Below, piece by piece: positions 24,564 through 36,674 of a stretch of DNA of 64,000 nucleotides. Each line of letters begins with the position of its first letter. Position 1 is the first letter of the stretch. The position numbers were made by a program, and so were the translations under genes. Location of the stretch: positions 58,981,825 to 59,045,824 of the forward strand of contig CM067356.1 of the NCBI GenBank assembly GCA_034190875.2. Direction: 5' to 3'. Source of the stretch: Urechis unicinctus. Lineage: Eukaryota; Annelida; Polychaeta; Xenopneusta; Urechidae. A model generated the notes under the pieces. That model ran no database searches. It saw nothing but the letters and a program-made list of their open reading frames with translations, and had not been told where the DNA came from.

Positions 24564-27388
24564 GCAGGACCAGCCTCACTATATATATCCACAAGGTAAA
24601 GCCAGCAGGTTACAGCCTCACCATATATATCCACACGGTAAAGCCAGCAGGTTACAGCCTCACTATATATATCCACACGGTAAAGCCAGCAGGTTACAGC
24701 CTCACTATATATCCACACGGCACAGCCAGCAGGTTACAGCCTCACTATATATATCCACACGGTAAAGCCAGCAGGTTACAGCCTCACCATATATATCCAC
24801 ACGGTAAAGCCAGCAGGTTACAGCCTCACTATATATATCCACACGGTAAAGCCAGCAGGTTACAGCCTCACTATATATCCACACGGCACAGCCAGCAGGT
24901 ACCATCCTCACTATATATATCCACACGGTAAAGCCAGCAGGTTACAGCCTCACTATATATCCACACGGTAAAGCCAGCAGGTTACAGCCTCACTATATAT
25001 ATCCACACGGTAAAGCCAGCAGGTTACAGCCTCACTATATATCCACACGGCACAGCCAGCAGGTACCAGCCTCACTATATATATCCACACGGTAAAACCA
25101 GCAGGTACCAGCCTCACTATATATATCCACACGGTAAAGCCAGCAGGTTACAGCCTCACTATATATATCCACACGGTAAAGCCAGCAGGTTACAGCCTCA
25201 CTATATATCCACACGGCACAGCCAGCAGGTACCAGCCTCACTATATATATCCACAAGGTAAAGCCAGCAGGTTACAGCCTCACCATATATATCCACACGG
25301 TAAAGCCAGCAGGTTACAGCCTCACTATATATATCCACACGGTAAAGCCAGCAGGTTACAGCCTCACTATATATCCACACGGTACAGCCAGCAGGTTACA
25401 GCCTCACCATATATATCCACAAGGTAAAGCCAGCAGGTTACAGCCTCACTATATATCCACACGGTAAAGCCAGCAGGTTACAGCCTCACTATATATCCAC
25501 ACGGTAAAGCCAGCAGGTTACAGCCTCACCATATATATCCACAAGGTAAAGGTACCAGCCAGCAGGTTACAGCCTCACCAGCCGGTATCCACACGTACCA
25601 TCCTCACTATATATCCACACGGTAAAGCCAGCAGGTTACAGCCTCACTATATATCCACACGGTACAGCCAGCAGGTTACAGCCTCACCATATATATCCAC
25701 AAGGTAAAGCCAGCAGGTACCAGCCTCACTATATATCCACACGGTACAGCCAGCCGGTACCATCCTCACTATATATATCCACACGGTAAAGCCAGCAGGT
25801 ACCATCCTCACTATATATATCCACACGGTACAGCCAGCAGGTTACAGCCTCACTATATATATCCACACGGTAAAGCCAGCAGGTCACCTCATATATATCC
25901 CACACGGTAAAGCCAGCAGGTTACAGCCTCACTATATATATCCACACGGTAAAGCCAGCAGGTTACAGCCTCACTATATATATCCACACGGTAAAGCCAG
26001 CAGGTTACAGCCTCACTATATATCCACACGGTCCACACGGTTAAAGCCTCACTATATATCCACACGGTAAAGCCAGCAGGTACCAGCCTCACTATATATA
26101 TCCACACGGTAAAGCCAGCAGGTTACAGCCTCACTATATATATCCACACGGTAAAGCCAGCAGGTTACAGCCTCACTATATATCCACACGGTAAAGCCAG
26201 CAGGTACCAGCCACTCACTTATACTATATATCCACACGGTAAAGCCAGCAGGTTACAGCCTCACTATATATATCCACACGGTAAAGCCAGCAGGTTACAG
26301 CCTCACTATATATATCCACACGGTAAAGCATGCAGGTTACAGCCTCACTATATATATCCACACGGTAAAGCCAGCAGGTTACAGCCTCACTATATATATC
26401 CACACGGTAAAGCCAGCAGGTACAGCCTCACTATATATATCCACACGGTAAAGCCAGCAGGTTACAGCCTCACTATATATCCACACGGCACAGCCAGCAG
26501 GTACCATCCTCACTATATATATCCACACGGTAAAGCCAGCAGGTTACAGCCTCACTATATATCCACACGGTACAGCCAGCAGGTACCAGCCTCACCATAT
26601 ATATCCACAAGGTAAAGCCAGCAGGTTACAGCCTCACTATATATCCACACGGTACAGCCAGCAGGTTACAGCCTCACCATATATATCCACAAGGTAAAGC
26701 CAGCAGGTTACAGCCTCACTATATATCCACACGGTACAGCCAGCAGGTTACAGCCTCACCATATATATCCACAAGGTAAAGCCAGCAGGTTACAGCCTCA
26801 CTATATATCCACACGGTACAGCCAGCAGGTTACAGCCTCACCATATATATCCACAAGGTAAAGCCAGCAGGTTACAGCCTCACTATATATCCACACGGTA
26901 CAGCCAGCAGGTTACAGCCTCACCATATATATCCACAAGGTAAAGCCAGCAGGTTACAGCCTCACTATATATCCACACGGTACAGCCAGCAGGTTACAGC
27001 CTCACCATATATATCCACACGGTAAAGCCAGCAGGTTACAGCCTCACTATATATCCACACGGTAAAGCCAGCAGGTTACAGCCTCACTATATATCCACAC
27101 GGTACAGCCAGCAGGTTACAGCCTCACCATATATATCCACAAGGTAAAGCCAGCAGGTACCAGCCTCACTATATATCCACACGGTACAGCCAGCCGGTAC
27201 CATCCTCACTATATATATCCACACGGTAAAACCAGCAGGTACCAGCCTCACTATATATATCCACACGGTAAAGCCAGCAGGTTACAGCCTCACTATATAT
27301 ATCCACACGGTAAAGCCAGCAGGTTACAGCCTCACTATATATATCCACACGGTAAAGCCTGCAGGCACCGGCCTCAGTATATATATCT
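24564..27388. repeat. Large minisatellite of 40/42-bp units, about 68 copies
   Basis: The unit is CCTCACTATATATATCCACA followed by CGGTAAAGCCAGCAGGTTACAG (42 bp). 40-bp forms lack one TA. Variants: CACAAGG for CACACGG, TACAGCC or CACAGCC for TAAAGCC, and GTACC for GTTAC. From 26569 to about 27060 two variants alternate as an exact 82-bp higher-order unit. Irregular joints near 25550-25590 and 25880-26040 mark past rearrangements. Minus-strand frames such as 24705-24926 encode 14-residue repeats (VDIYSEAVTCWLYR) but change frame wherever a 40-bp unit occurs, so no gene is called. Confidence 0.98.
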
Positions 27389-27450
27389 TCCCTGGTTACC
27401 TACATGCCACAACCTGTGCAGGTTGGTCTAGTGGCATTTATGCAGCTAAC

Positions 27451-27517
27451 GTGGTGGAAAGAGGCATACATTGGCTCCCGCGACGAAGTTATCAACAATA
27501 ACCGTATGTTTGAGTGC
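27451..27517 (-). CDS. Candidate small exon E1 of a recurring minus-strand module
   Basis: 67 nt read on the minus strand, bounded by an acceptor TATATCTCTTAG and a weaker donor GTTAGC. One frame reads ALKHTVIVDNFVAGAN. Matching blocks sit at 36312-36384 (ANKHTVIVQKFIKEAT) and 43080-43147 (TVIIAQTFFAVAN), each also between AG and GT on the same strand. Upstream on the minus strand, blocks at about 27.78-27.87 and 28.06-28.33 kb match those upstream of the 43-kb copy with similar spacing. It may be an exon of a large gene or part of an old repeat. No identity is claimed. Confidence 0.3.
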
Positions 27518-27689
27518 CTAAGAGATATATCAATTTAAGTTGATAAGTTACATAGGTTAACCGATATATGTTATTGATCTAAAATGAACGAGAAGTCTGG
27601 CGGTGTTTATTGTTTGCTTGATGTCCGTATCTCTAAGCCGGGTGACAGAAAAGTCCAATGTGAAATTTCCCACCCTGGCCATACAATAT

Positions 27690-27880
27690 CATCAGGGATA
27701 ATTCTACACCAAATTATACCTGTCTTACTCTTACAAAATTGCCACGCAAAGGCAGAGGAAATATATGATGTGTGACCAGAACATCTACCCTGTCTGACAA
27801 ATGCCGATAACAGCGTGGCGTTTGAACAATGCACTTGGCATACCCATGGATACTGTAATGTGATACCATGGACCAGAGTA
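27690..27880 (-). other. Conserved block D1 (exon-like)
   Basis: The minus strand contains GCATTTGTCAGACAGG, matching GCATTTGTCAGATAGG at about 43440. One frame reads VQTPRCYRHLSDRV against VPSPHCCLHLSDRV in the other copy. Shorter relatives occur at about 32.08 and 42.33 kb. The pattern C...LSD...V with downstream FP resembles the start of a CUB domain, but only weakly. Confidence 0.3.
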
Positions 27881-28064
27881 TGATATCAATTAAGACATTT
27901 AGTGCAAAACGAAAGGAAACCATTGATTGCAGCCTGTTACTCGTTCACGATACAGATCAGATAATCAATAAAACAAGCTGCTTCATAGGGAATGGATATT
28001 GACCTTAAACTAAGATACATTTACAAAACTACAAGTTGACCCTCACAATTTAACTTCTATGCTG

Positions 28065-28330
28065 TTAATAATTAATGTTGGTAAATTTGTGTTGCGTGGC
28101 CGCATGCGACCCAAGAACACTGCTCTGTAGATTATATTCAATAAAGAAACTGTCTGGGTCTGTTAAAGATGTGGTTGCCATGCCGAAGGCATACATCATC
28201 CTCTTCTGTGATCCGTGAATGTTTGAGATGTACTTCAGCAATACGGCACGCAGGATAGTTCTTCTTTTTGTCCTTACGTATGATATTTCATCTAAGCCAA
28301 TTTTCACATTCCCATTTAGTGCCATTGCAG
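28065..28330 (-). CDS. Candidate exon with CUB-like C-terminal half
   Basis: Minus-strand frame ending TSLTDPDSFFIEYNLQSSVL. The arrangement (turn residues, FG, then SLT...SFFIEY...SSV.G) resembles the last strands of a CUB domain, an extracellular beta-sandwich. The first half of a CUB domain is not obvious in the same frame. The DNA aligns almost without gaps with about 43610-43840, where the relation is diverged and the frame is broken. Splice borders are not clear. It could be a living exon, a pseudo-exon or a repeat. Confidence 0.3.
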
Positions 28331-28669
28331 ATTAGGTAAATGTATTAGAAAATAAGAGTTTGCAATGTTTGATCAATTTCTTTAGGTCAACCATGTTATA
28401 ACATATTGATGACGAATGTAACTTAAGGGGTATAGGACCCATAGTAATAATCCGGGTTTATGGATGCTGGTCGTAGTAACATATTTGAATGAGCGAGGTA
28501 CGAGGGCAAATGGGAGAAATACACAGCCAAAGTCCTCATTTGGAACTGATATTAATGGATGGATATGATGGCATGGATAGTTATGAGACTTGGTTATCGC
28601 ATCATCGACCGCGCGTCGTAAAATCACATCGATGTCGCCTCGTATCAATTGCTCCTTTTCTACCGTCAA

Positions 28670-29254
28670 TCAATAATAAACAATGTTTTAAGGTACAAAA
28701 CACTTGTGTCCTACTCCTCAAATAATATCAGCATAACACGTTACATGTTGGAGTCAATTTGTTGTTACTTGATCAAGTATTAGAATGACGATATGATATG
28801 GATCCTTACACTTGCAATTGTTATACATTTATTATACATTTATCAATTCTGATTATGTTGAATGCAAGTTTATTGACGTATGATTTGCAATAAATCGTCT
28901 AGGTAGAGAGGAGAGTGATGCGCACACGCGATGCAACTGTGCTGCACTGCAGCTGTACTCACCTCAATCTTCGCATTGCAAGTCTTGTTCGTTAGAATAT
29001 CTAATGAGAATCGAATTCGTGGTTGCTATAATAGCAGCTAGACGATCTAAACACTCGTTGTTTATGCTGAATGTCACATCATCATACTGTTCCGAGTAAC
29101 CAGTTAACGCATCACAACTAGCAACATAGTCTTACGTTATATAATTTTACTTGGATATATTGTTAGTTATTAGCTGCGCATTTGTATCCAGTCGAAAGTG
29201 GCTGCCAATTCGGTCTTCATGAATGAATCAGTAGACAATATACCTCAAATAAAG
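28670..29254. other. Non-coding stretch
   Basis: Nothing recognised. Confidence 0.4.
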
Positions 29255-29334
29255 ATGCTGCGTTAACTGGTAACGTCATACTGCGTCACATATAATGCTG
29301 CGTTAACTGGTAACGTCATACTGCGTCACATATA
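29255..29334. repeat. 40-bp direct duplication, 2 exact copies
   Basis: ATGCTGCGTTAACTGGTAAC plus 20 bases occurs at 29255 and 29295 with no visible difference, so the duplication is recent. Confidence 0.97.
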
Positions 29335-30228
29335 ATTTGTATGGTCTTTGTCACGAAATGTCCTAGCGGGTAAACGCATTGATTACAGCTAGAATCTAAT
29401 GGAAGACGCATACTCTATAAGTCCAATACTTAGTCTGACTGGAGGTGACTTAAGCATAGTGCCAAACGGAAACCATCACAATGCAACGGTTAATATACCC
29501 TCGTTGCTTGAAAGGTCATCTGTCCTTGACAACAATCTAACTGTTATTCACCATTTCCCTAGCCTTGAACAAATGTAAAAATTAATCAAAGTGCATGGCG
29601 TTCGGAATCCTTCAATAGAAAGTGGAAAGTTGTGCTAAATAAAATAGGATCATGTTGGTACAGCGTTACTTCAAAGGTAACGTTGAAGAGCTTATGGGTT
29701 TAATTGCTCGTAAAGTTCCATTTCTGTGAGCCGCTTGACAGCTTCACGTTATCTGCGGCTTGTCGTCGGTTGTTGAGGGGTTGGGTGGAACATTATCAGC
29801 TGTCAATGATCGGAAGAGAAATACTGCTTTTACTCAAAAAGCAAGCCGCAATGACATACGGTTAGCCACGGTTCGTCCTAGTATAATGATAACGTACAAT
29901 ATCTGCACAATTGTCAGCATCACAATTATTACGAAACACTTCAATGAAGAGCACATTGGCTTCTTGCCTTGTGATTGCAGAGTGTCTGCTAATTATTTTT
30001 CCCGTGACAAGTTGACTTTGAAAATGACTTACAAATGTTTAAACGATTTGAAAAAGGTGCTAGGCATCATGTAAACCTTGTGTTGTAATGAAAATCCAAG
30101 GGGCGCAAACAACTCGTATTGTCTGATCGTGAAAGCATTAAATCACAATCAGAATAGAAATTGGAGAACAACACGTGTATCCGTCCTACATCAGAGTAGT
30201 GCTTGTGTGTGGGGATAAACAAGTGACA
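29335..30228. other. Non-coding, contains part of a dispersed repeat
   Basis: 29885-29955 (ATATCTGCACAATTGTCAGC and the following CTTCAAT...GAGCACA) matches 42255-42325 closely. The region is otherwise unremarkable. Confidence 0.5.
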
Positions 30229-30433
30229 CAAGCGGGCTGGTGTTGAAACAAGCGGACAGGTGTTGAAACAAGCGGGCAGCAGTTGAAACAAGCGGACAGG
30301 TGTTGAAACAAGCGGAAAGGTGTTGAAACAAGCGGAAAGGTGTTGAAACAAGCGGGCAGGTGTTGAAACAAGCGGGCAGGTGTTGAAACAAGCGGGCAGG
30401 TGTTCAAACAAGCGGTCAGGTGTTCAAACAAGC
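30229..30433. repeat. 20-bp minisatellite, about 10 copies
   Basis: The unit is CAAGCGGGCAGGTGTTGAAA, with variants GGGCAGC, GGACAGG, GGAAAGG and TTCAAA in the last copies. It is stop-free in all three minus-strand frames for the arithmetic reason given for the 18.4-kb array. Confidence 0.97.
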
Positions 30434-31130
30434 TGTTGAATGAATTCAGCGCGCGATCGTAAATGTTAGGAAAGAGATGGACGAGTTTACATCCAGATAT
30501 GTCGAGTAGATAGCTCTTGGGGGATCGTAAATTTTAGAAGAGAGACTGACGAGTGAAAGGGATTTACATCCAGATACGTTAAAGAGACAGCCCTTGGGGA
30601 TATTCGTTATCATTCATTGACTTGTCCTTGGTTTGGCCATTGTCCGTAAAACACAAGTCATATGAAGCCTTGAACGTTGAACTCTGCTTGTAGTCACGTT
30701 AACTTTATGTAGATACAACGTAACATTATATTCCTAGGCAACATTGATGAAGCTTCTTTTTTATGTTGGTGGGAATATCGTCTAGCAGGACGTGAACTAC
30801 AATCCTACGAAGGTAGTCTGTCGACATATCATCGAGCCGCGTCTGTTCATCTTCTATTGCGGCCAGTATATACAAACGTCTGCACGGTTTCTTTTCTTGG
30901 GCTCATTTGTCAATTGCGGCTATACAAATAATAGATACTTTTCCAGCCTGGAGAGTAAGGTACATACATAAACAGCGTAGTAAGACCATATCTTCCACGA
31001 TATCACTAAACTTTCTTTCGCACTGGTGAACAAGGCCACTTATAGTGAGTATTTCAATATTGCCCATGGTTGTGTCATGAACACAAATGCCTCAGAACAA
31101 TCTGATTGATACCGATTCGTCAAGCAAAAA
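30434..31130. other. Non-coding stretch
   Basis: Just after the array, a segment containing CGATCGTAAATGTTAGGAAA is loosely repeated (about 30457 and 30523). Nothing else was seen. Confidence 0.4.
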
Positions 31131-31680
31131 TAATAATGATCGCGATTACCATAACGCAAGTAATAATGATCGCGATTACCATAACGCAAGTAATAATGAT
31201 CGCGATTACCATAACGCAAGTAATAATGATCGCGATTACCATAACGCAAGTAATAATGATCGCGATTACCATAACGCAAGTAATAATGATCGCGATTACC
31301 ATAACGCAAGTAATAATGATCGCGATTACCATAACGCAAGTAATAATGATTGCGATTACCATAACGCAAGTGATAATGATTGCGATTACCATAACGCAAG
31401 TAATAATGATCGCGATTACCATAACGCAAGTAATAATGATCGCGATTACCATAACGCAAGTAATAATGATTGCGATTACCATAACGCAAGTAATAATGAT
31501 CGCGATTACCATAACGCAAGTAATAATGATTGCGATTACCATAACGCAAGTAATAATGATTGCGATTACCATAACGCAAGTAATAATGATCGCGATTACC
31601 ATAACGCAAGTGATAATGATTGCGATTACCATAACGCAAGTAATAATGATCGCGATTACCATAACGCAAGTAATAATGAT
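31131..31680. repeat. 30-bp minisatellite, about 18 copies, very homogeneous
   Basis: The unit is TAATAATGATCGCGATTACC plus ATAACGCAAG. Of 18 units, 12 carry CGCG and 6 carry TGCG at the same site, and two carry TGATAATG for TAATAATG. Almost no other variation is visible. Each full unit contains the palindrome ATCGCGAT. Several frames on both strands stay open because the period is 30. Confidence 0.98.
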
Positions 31681-33979
31681 CATGTTGATTGTTCGGGTCA
31701 TGATTACAATGGTTAAGACAATAGGTTCGCCTGATCCTATCGTGATCTACACAGACGTCATGTTCATTATTCCCATGCGATGGAATTATTGTATATTGGA
31801 GCGTACTGAAATTACGGTCGATCACCTTCTAGAGGTCGCATCAAACTTGAAATTTATAAAACAATTTGCCATTTTCTAGTGCCAATGAATTAAGTCTTAT
31901 TGAACAGATAACACCGTGTGCTCAACTGACAAGCGTAGGCATTGTTCTACTGATGGAAGGCAACAAGTAACAGGATAAGTTGGGGCTAACAGTTGGATAT
32001 TTCTCTGATTTGATGAGCTCCTTAATCGTGTGTAAGCTATACGCATCTAGACATATTTGACAAATGCTTCAGTTGAGGCATTTGATGGCCAGGTACTCAT
32101 AGAAACAACTTTGATGTTTTTTTATAATTGAAATTTATACTAAAAATAATATTTGATGAGATGCAAACACATACATGCGGGTGAAGAGTAAGTGTTTGTA
32201 TGTGTGCGTATTTGTGTGTGCAAATTCAACAACACAGCTATCAGTGTCACTTCAACTCAATGGAAACAATTGAAATTAACAAAAGAGGAACAAGTCCAGG
32301 GGCATAGTTTGGATGGAATCAATGTTTAGGCCAAATTCTAGGGGGGTCTGGGGTCTTGCTCCGTCAGAATTGTATTGACCCTAGAATGTCCGCGGTGCGT
32401 TATGGCGTATATGTGTAACAAATAAGTCTAATGACTGGAATCAATTTGACAGCAACTGACCGTTGATTTTATATTGTAAATTAATAGACTATTTACTGGC
32501 TATTTTCCACTTGAGGTTTGTTTTCTGCATTAACATAATTATGTTGTTGAATTGAATATATGCCATGCCGTTATGTTAAACAATATGCTTTAACCCTCGA
32601 GTATTTTGTATTTTGTTTTTGAAATTCATAACATATCAGAGATTATTGCAAATAAACGACAAGAGGAAAAACTAGCGACATCAACGTTCAACGTCTGAAT
32701 GCGTTCAAGTCAATGTCAAAGTAACATTAATGCAACGTCAATTTAGCAAAGTCTAGATTTCTGCATTTTTTTTAGGCAAATACGTTAATCACTTGGTCAA
32801 CATCGATGTTCATGTCCGTGTGTACATGAATCAGGGCTAACGACGACAGCCTGTCAGACGTCATTGTTGTTTGCAAATAGTGTTTTATGCGTTTCATTCC
32901 ACTAAATGACTTTCACACGTGGCCGACGTTGGTGGCATAGTCAAAAGGACCCCGATGATGGTCCTTGCACGTCGGTTGAAAGGTGACTTGCCTGCAACGT
33001 CTCTAATGCGTGAACCACTACAGGGAACGCGTTCTTGAAAGTTTCAAGAGCGTCTGCCTGACTGGACAAACGTGTTTCACATAGAGTACGGGGCTCATTT
33101 CCTCTTGCGTTGTAACATCGCGTGACTGCTCGTCCTGGAATGCGAACAACCGTCTAGCTGAATAATCAAACAGGAAGCTTTTGCCCTGCACAGTCAACAT
33201 CATGGTTCTGACACACGGAATGTTCGAACTATGGACCAAAGACAGATGTTTTCTGTCATGATGACCTCGGTCAGGCGCTTGGTCTGTTTACATTTCTAAG
33301 AAAAGCGTCCATCAAGCATCCTTTGAAATGTTTAAAAGACGGACCTTTACAATACGCGGCCGACCCCAACTTTATAATATGCGGGCTTCCGTCGTTCGCA
33401 CTCTTCCCTGGGCTATAAAGACTATTAACCATTCCTAACGTGTAGATTCCGACAAATCAATCAATGTCTGTTCTTGGATAATCTGGTAATCCATTACCCC
33501 CCCCCATCCCAATTCCGATTTTGAATACGTTTTTGGCATTTTTATTTTTCCGACTTTCTTGGGAAATGTGTAGGCCGTGGCCTGCACGGCCTACGGGAAG
33601 CTACGGCACTGAAATCAATGCAACCGGCCACATGCTACACAATAGCGCAAATTGTGACTCTCATGTCACCATAAAACCGCTCATCATTTATACTACTTGC
33701 CAGCTATAGAAATCCCATGCTCACCTTGCTGGCCTTGTTTTCACATCACGCTTGGTAAGCATCCCTGAATAGAATAACACCAATGGCAATGTAGTAGCAC
33801 TATAGATATTACTCTTGATCTTTTTGCATAAAATACACTGAACGGTTGATAAATGTATCATTGATGGAAAATATCGTTGAAAATCATGTCGTCGATGTAA
33901 TGACCGCTTAATGAAGCATTCAAGATGATTCAGCATTACATAGAGAAAGAGACACTGCCAGTTCGACGACTTGTTCCTT
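31681..33979. other. Non-coding stretch
   Basis: 32040-32115 holds a dispersed block (GAGGCATTTGATGGCCAGGT) matching about 42320-42355. Nothing else was recognised. Confidence 0.4.
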
Positions 33980-34423
33980 GGAGCGTTACATTGCCTGGGG
34001 AGCGTTACATTGCCTGGGGAGCGTTACATTGCCTGGGGAGCGTTACATTGCCTGGGGAGCTTTACATTGCCTGGGGAGCTTTACATTGCCTGAGGAGCGT
34101 TACATTGCCTGGGGAGCTTTACATTGCCTGGGGAGCTTTACATTGCCTGGGGAGCTTTACATTGCCTGGGGAGCTTTACATTGCCTGAGGAGCGTTACAT
34201 TGCCTGGGGAGCTTTACATTGCCTGAGGAGCGTTACATTGCCTGGGGAGCTTTACATTGCCTGGGGAGCGTTACATTGCCTGGGGAGCTTTACATTGCCT
34301 GAGGAGCGTTACATTGCCTGGGGAGCTTTACATTGCCTGAGGAGCGTTACATTGCCTGGGGAGCGTTACGTTGCCTGGGGAGCGTTACATTGCCTGGGGA
34401 GCGTTACATTGCCTGGGGAGCTT
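33979..34423. repeat. 19-bp minisatellite, about 23 copies
   Basis: The unit GAGCGTTACATTGCCTGGG has two main variants (GAGCGTT or GAGCTTT; CTGGG or CTGAG) in mixed order. It is open in all three plus frames for the same arithmetic reason. The encoded ERYIAWGALHCLGS-type repeats are not taken as protein. Confidence 0.97.
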
Positions 34424-36311
34424 AACAGCATTTCTGTCCTTGATGTGAATATAAAAGCGGAACATAAGTATACAGTGAAGGAGGTCAGTCACATAGCATG
34501 AATTCTAAGCAAGAAAGATTTATTGGTAAACAGAATATCAGTCGGCCGGCATCTTGAAATAGAAATGGACCATTTGACGGGATATCAATGCCTTTGGTTT
34601 ACAGAATGTCTCCAATACACATCAAACAGTTCAACACGCTTGGCAGACGTTGGGTTAGGCCAGGTATTCAGATCGAGCAACGAACGGCAAGCATCGTGTT
34701 AGAAGTAGATGGTATATTGCTAGCCCTATTCATCGGTGTACATGGAGTCATCAATTGCAATTGTTGGTGATTGGATTATTACTTGATAATCAATGCGACG
34801 CGCGTCGGGCAAATCCACAGTATCAGAGCCTTTAAGTTCCAATCTCACATCGCATCAAATTCGATGGGCTCCCCATAACCACATAGGCCTCGCTGTAAAG
34901 TGATTGGATCCTTGCCGTCTTAGGTTGACAAATAAGGCATTAACCTTTTCACCCGTCGTTTTTGATCGGATATTTCATTGTTTTACACAGATATCCTCGG
35001 GTCATAGAGAGCTAAGCCATCAGATCAGCTGCTGCAACTTTGGACCTGAGATAATTGAGATGCAGATTATAACGAGCGCAGCCGGAGTCATTTCCGAGAA
35101 GGCAACCAGCTGGGCCACGGTCCATTGTGTGGGTTGAGATTGCCAGTTCATTTGTTAACGACCAGCCTCACCTGGGATCTGTTAGCAACGGACGCTGGCG
35201 TGATCAATGGATGAGGGATTTGGTGCATATGTTTACTGCAACCCGTGAAACGTTACTTCCATGTTTACATATAGCACGCTAAGCTACCGTTATAAGGAGT
35301 AATTGTGGTGATATTTGAATGATATTTCGATATTTACTGAATGCTATTGAATTAATCCATCCCATTAATTTGGCACACATAATGATTGCGGCAAGAATAG
35401 AGATTATTTAATTCAGGGAACACTGAACTGGCGGACGTTACTCGAATCATTGAAAAGTCGGAGTAAACATGAAAGTTACGATCAACTAAAGGCGTTGATA
35501 TTTACAATTGGCGGATGAGAGCCGAGCTTTTAACAATCAGATGATGGAATGCAGATATTGTTGACTTTGTAGATGGGCTTGTTGGAATATGAACACACCT
35601 TGCTTGTATGTCAGCAAAAGTCATATTGTACAGCTGGTGTGAGATATGGGGTCTGCTTGTTGGCAAATTTGCAATTCTCTGGGTAAGCAAGATTTGAGCA
35701 TAATCCGCGCCGCATCGCAAATTTTGCTAGATGCTTATTGCTGTCAGAAAATGATCTTCTTGGGACAAGGTACCAACGGCGTAATGGCACTTATCTCAAT
35801 ACAGCGATCTGATGATCCGCAGTATGTACGTCTTTACATCACAAACGGAAGCAGCCACCCACGTGTTTGGCATTGACCAATCATCAAAGTCTTCCACTGT
35901 GACGTAGTACCAATTAACCTGGCGGTGGTGTCAGTTACCATGGATTCAGCCGGCAATCGGAAAAGAAACGACCAAAATGGTTCCTAGTGTCACTTGCGAT
36001 ATAAGAAACGTCGTCGCCACCTTGAATTGGACATTAGAGACAAATGTCGAGTAGCTGACTGCACTCATTGAAATATATAGGATGAGTTTAGTGATTTTCT
36101 GATAGGCGCCCATATGTGATTCCCCCCCCCCCCCCCAGCACGTTTCTGTTTGGTCTACTATATATCTTGGCCAGTTATAGGTGCATTGTGTACAGTATAT
36201 CCCGGCAAGGGCAATCCGCGTTCTAAGTTATATGAGTGAACAAATATGAATAGTGTGGTTCATTCTGATTCTAGAGCGATGATTGGATGGTATATCATAG
36301 ATGCAGCTCAC
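34424..36311. other. Non-coding stretch with a C16 tract
   Basis: A run of 16 C lies at 36122-36137. No gene was recognised. Confidence 0.4.
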
Positions 36312-36384
36312 ATTTGGTATTGTGGCCGAGACTAAAAGTAGCTTCCTTGATAAACTTTTGAACAATAACCGTGTGTTTGTTTGC
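36312..36384 (-). CDS. Candidate small exon E2 of the recurring module
   Basis: 73 nt on the minus strand between a strong acceptor (TTTTTCATTTTCAG) and a good donor (GTGAGC). One frame reads ANKHTVIVQKFIKEAT and runs on from an upstream open stretch (to 36660) with SFHYDDTYITLAIMPL. The core matches the blocks at 27451-27517 and 43080-43147. Of the three it has the best-looking pair of splice sites. Confidence 0.33.
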
Positions 36385-36542
36385 CTGAAAATGAAAAAGA
36401 TTCACCGGTAATTGAATAATTCTGACAGCGTGGTTTTGAATTTGTTGGCGATGTGATAGTGAAGTCATAGCATGCGATTGGCGCCTTAGTTGTTCCATAC
36501 CAGAAAGCGGCATTATAGCTAACGTAATATATGTGTCATCAT

Positions 36543-36674
36543 AGTGAAAACTGGCACAATAACTGATAGCGGATATCCGCCGTATCATCCCGATGATAGG
36601 ACCATATGTCGCTGGAAGCTGGCACATGGCGTCCCCAGGGAAACTGATACAATGCACCATGGTTTATCATCAGG
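36543..36674 (+). CDS. Candidate CUB-domain exon (N-terminal part)
   Basis: The plus-strand frame reads GTITDSGYPPYHPDD followed by C-R-W-K-L. This fits the CUB start G-x-I-x-S-P-x-Y-P-x-x-Y-P...C-x-W-x-I. The segment is bounded by an acceptor-like TCATCATAG and a donor CAG/GTAAGA, and spans 132 nt, a plausible half-CUB exon. The opposite strand of the same stretch is also open and belongs to the recurring minus-strand module, so only one of the two readings is likely to be real. No further exon of a plus-strand CUB gene was found nearby. Confidence 0.35.

Noticed and set aside
24564-27388. CRISPR-like array
   Set aside because: Repeats are contiguous without unique spacers, and the surrounding DNA is eukaryotic.
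31040-31879. Long frames on both strands across the 30-bp array
   Set aside because: Period 30 keeps every open frame open. Opposite strands are equally open, so there is no strand-specific coding signal.
30067-34501. Repetitive frames over the 20-bp (30.2 kb) and 19-bp (34.0 kb) arrays
   Set aside because: Same arithmetic: openness in three frames follows from the unit sequence. No start context, conserved flank or domain.
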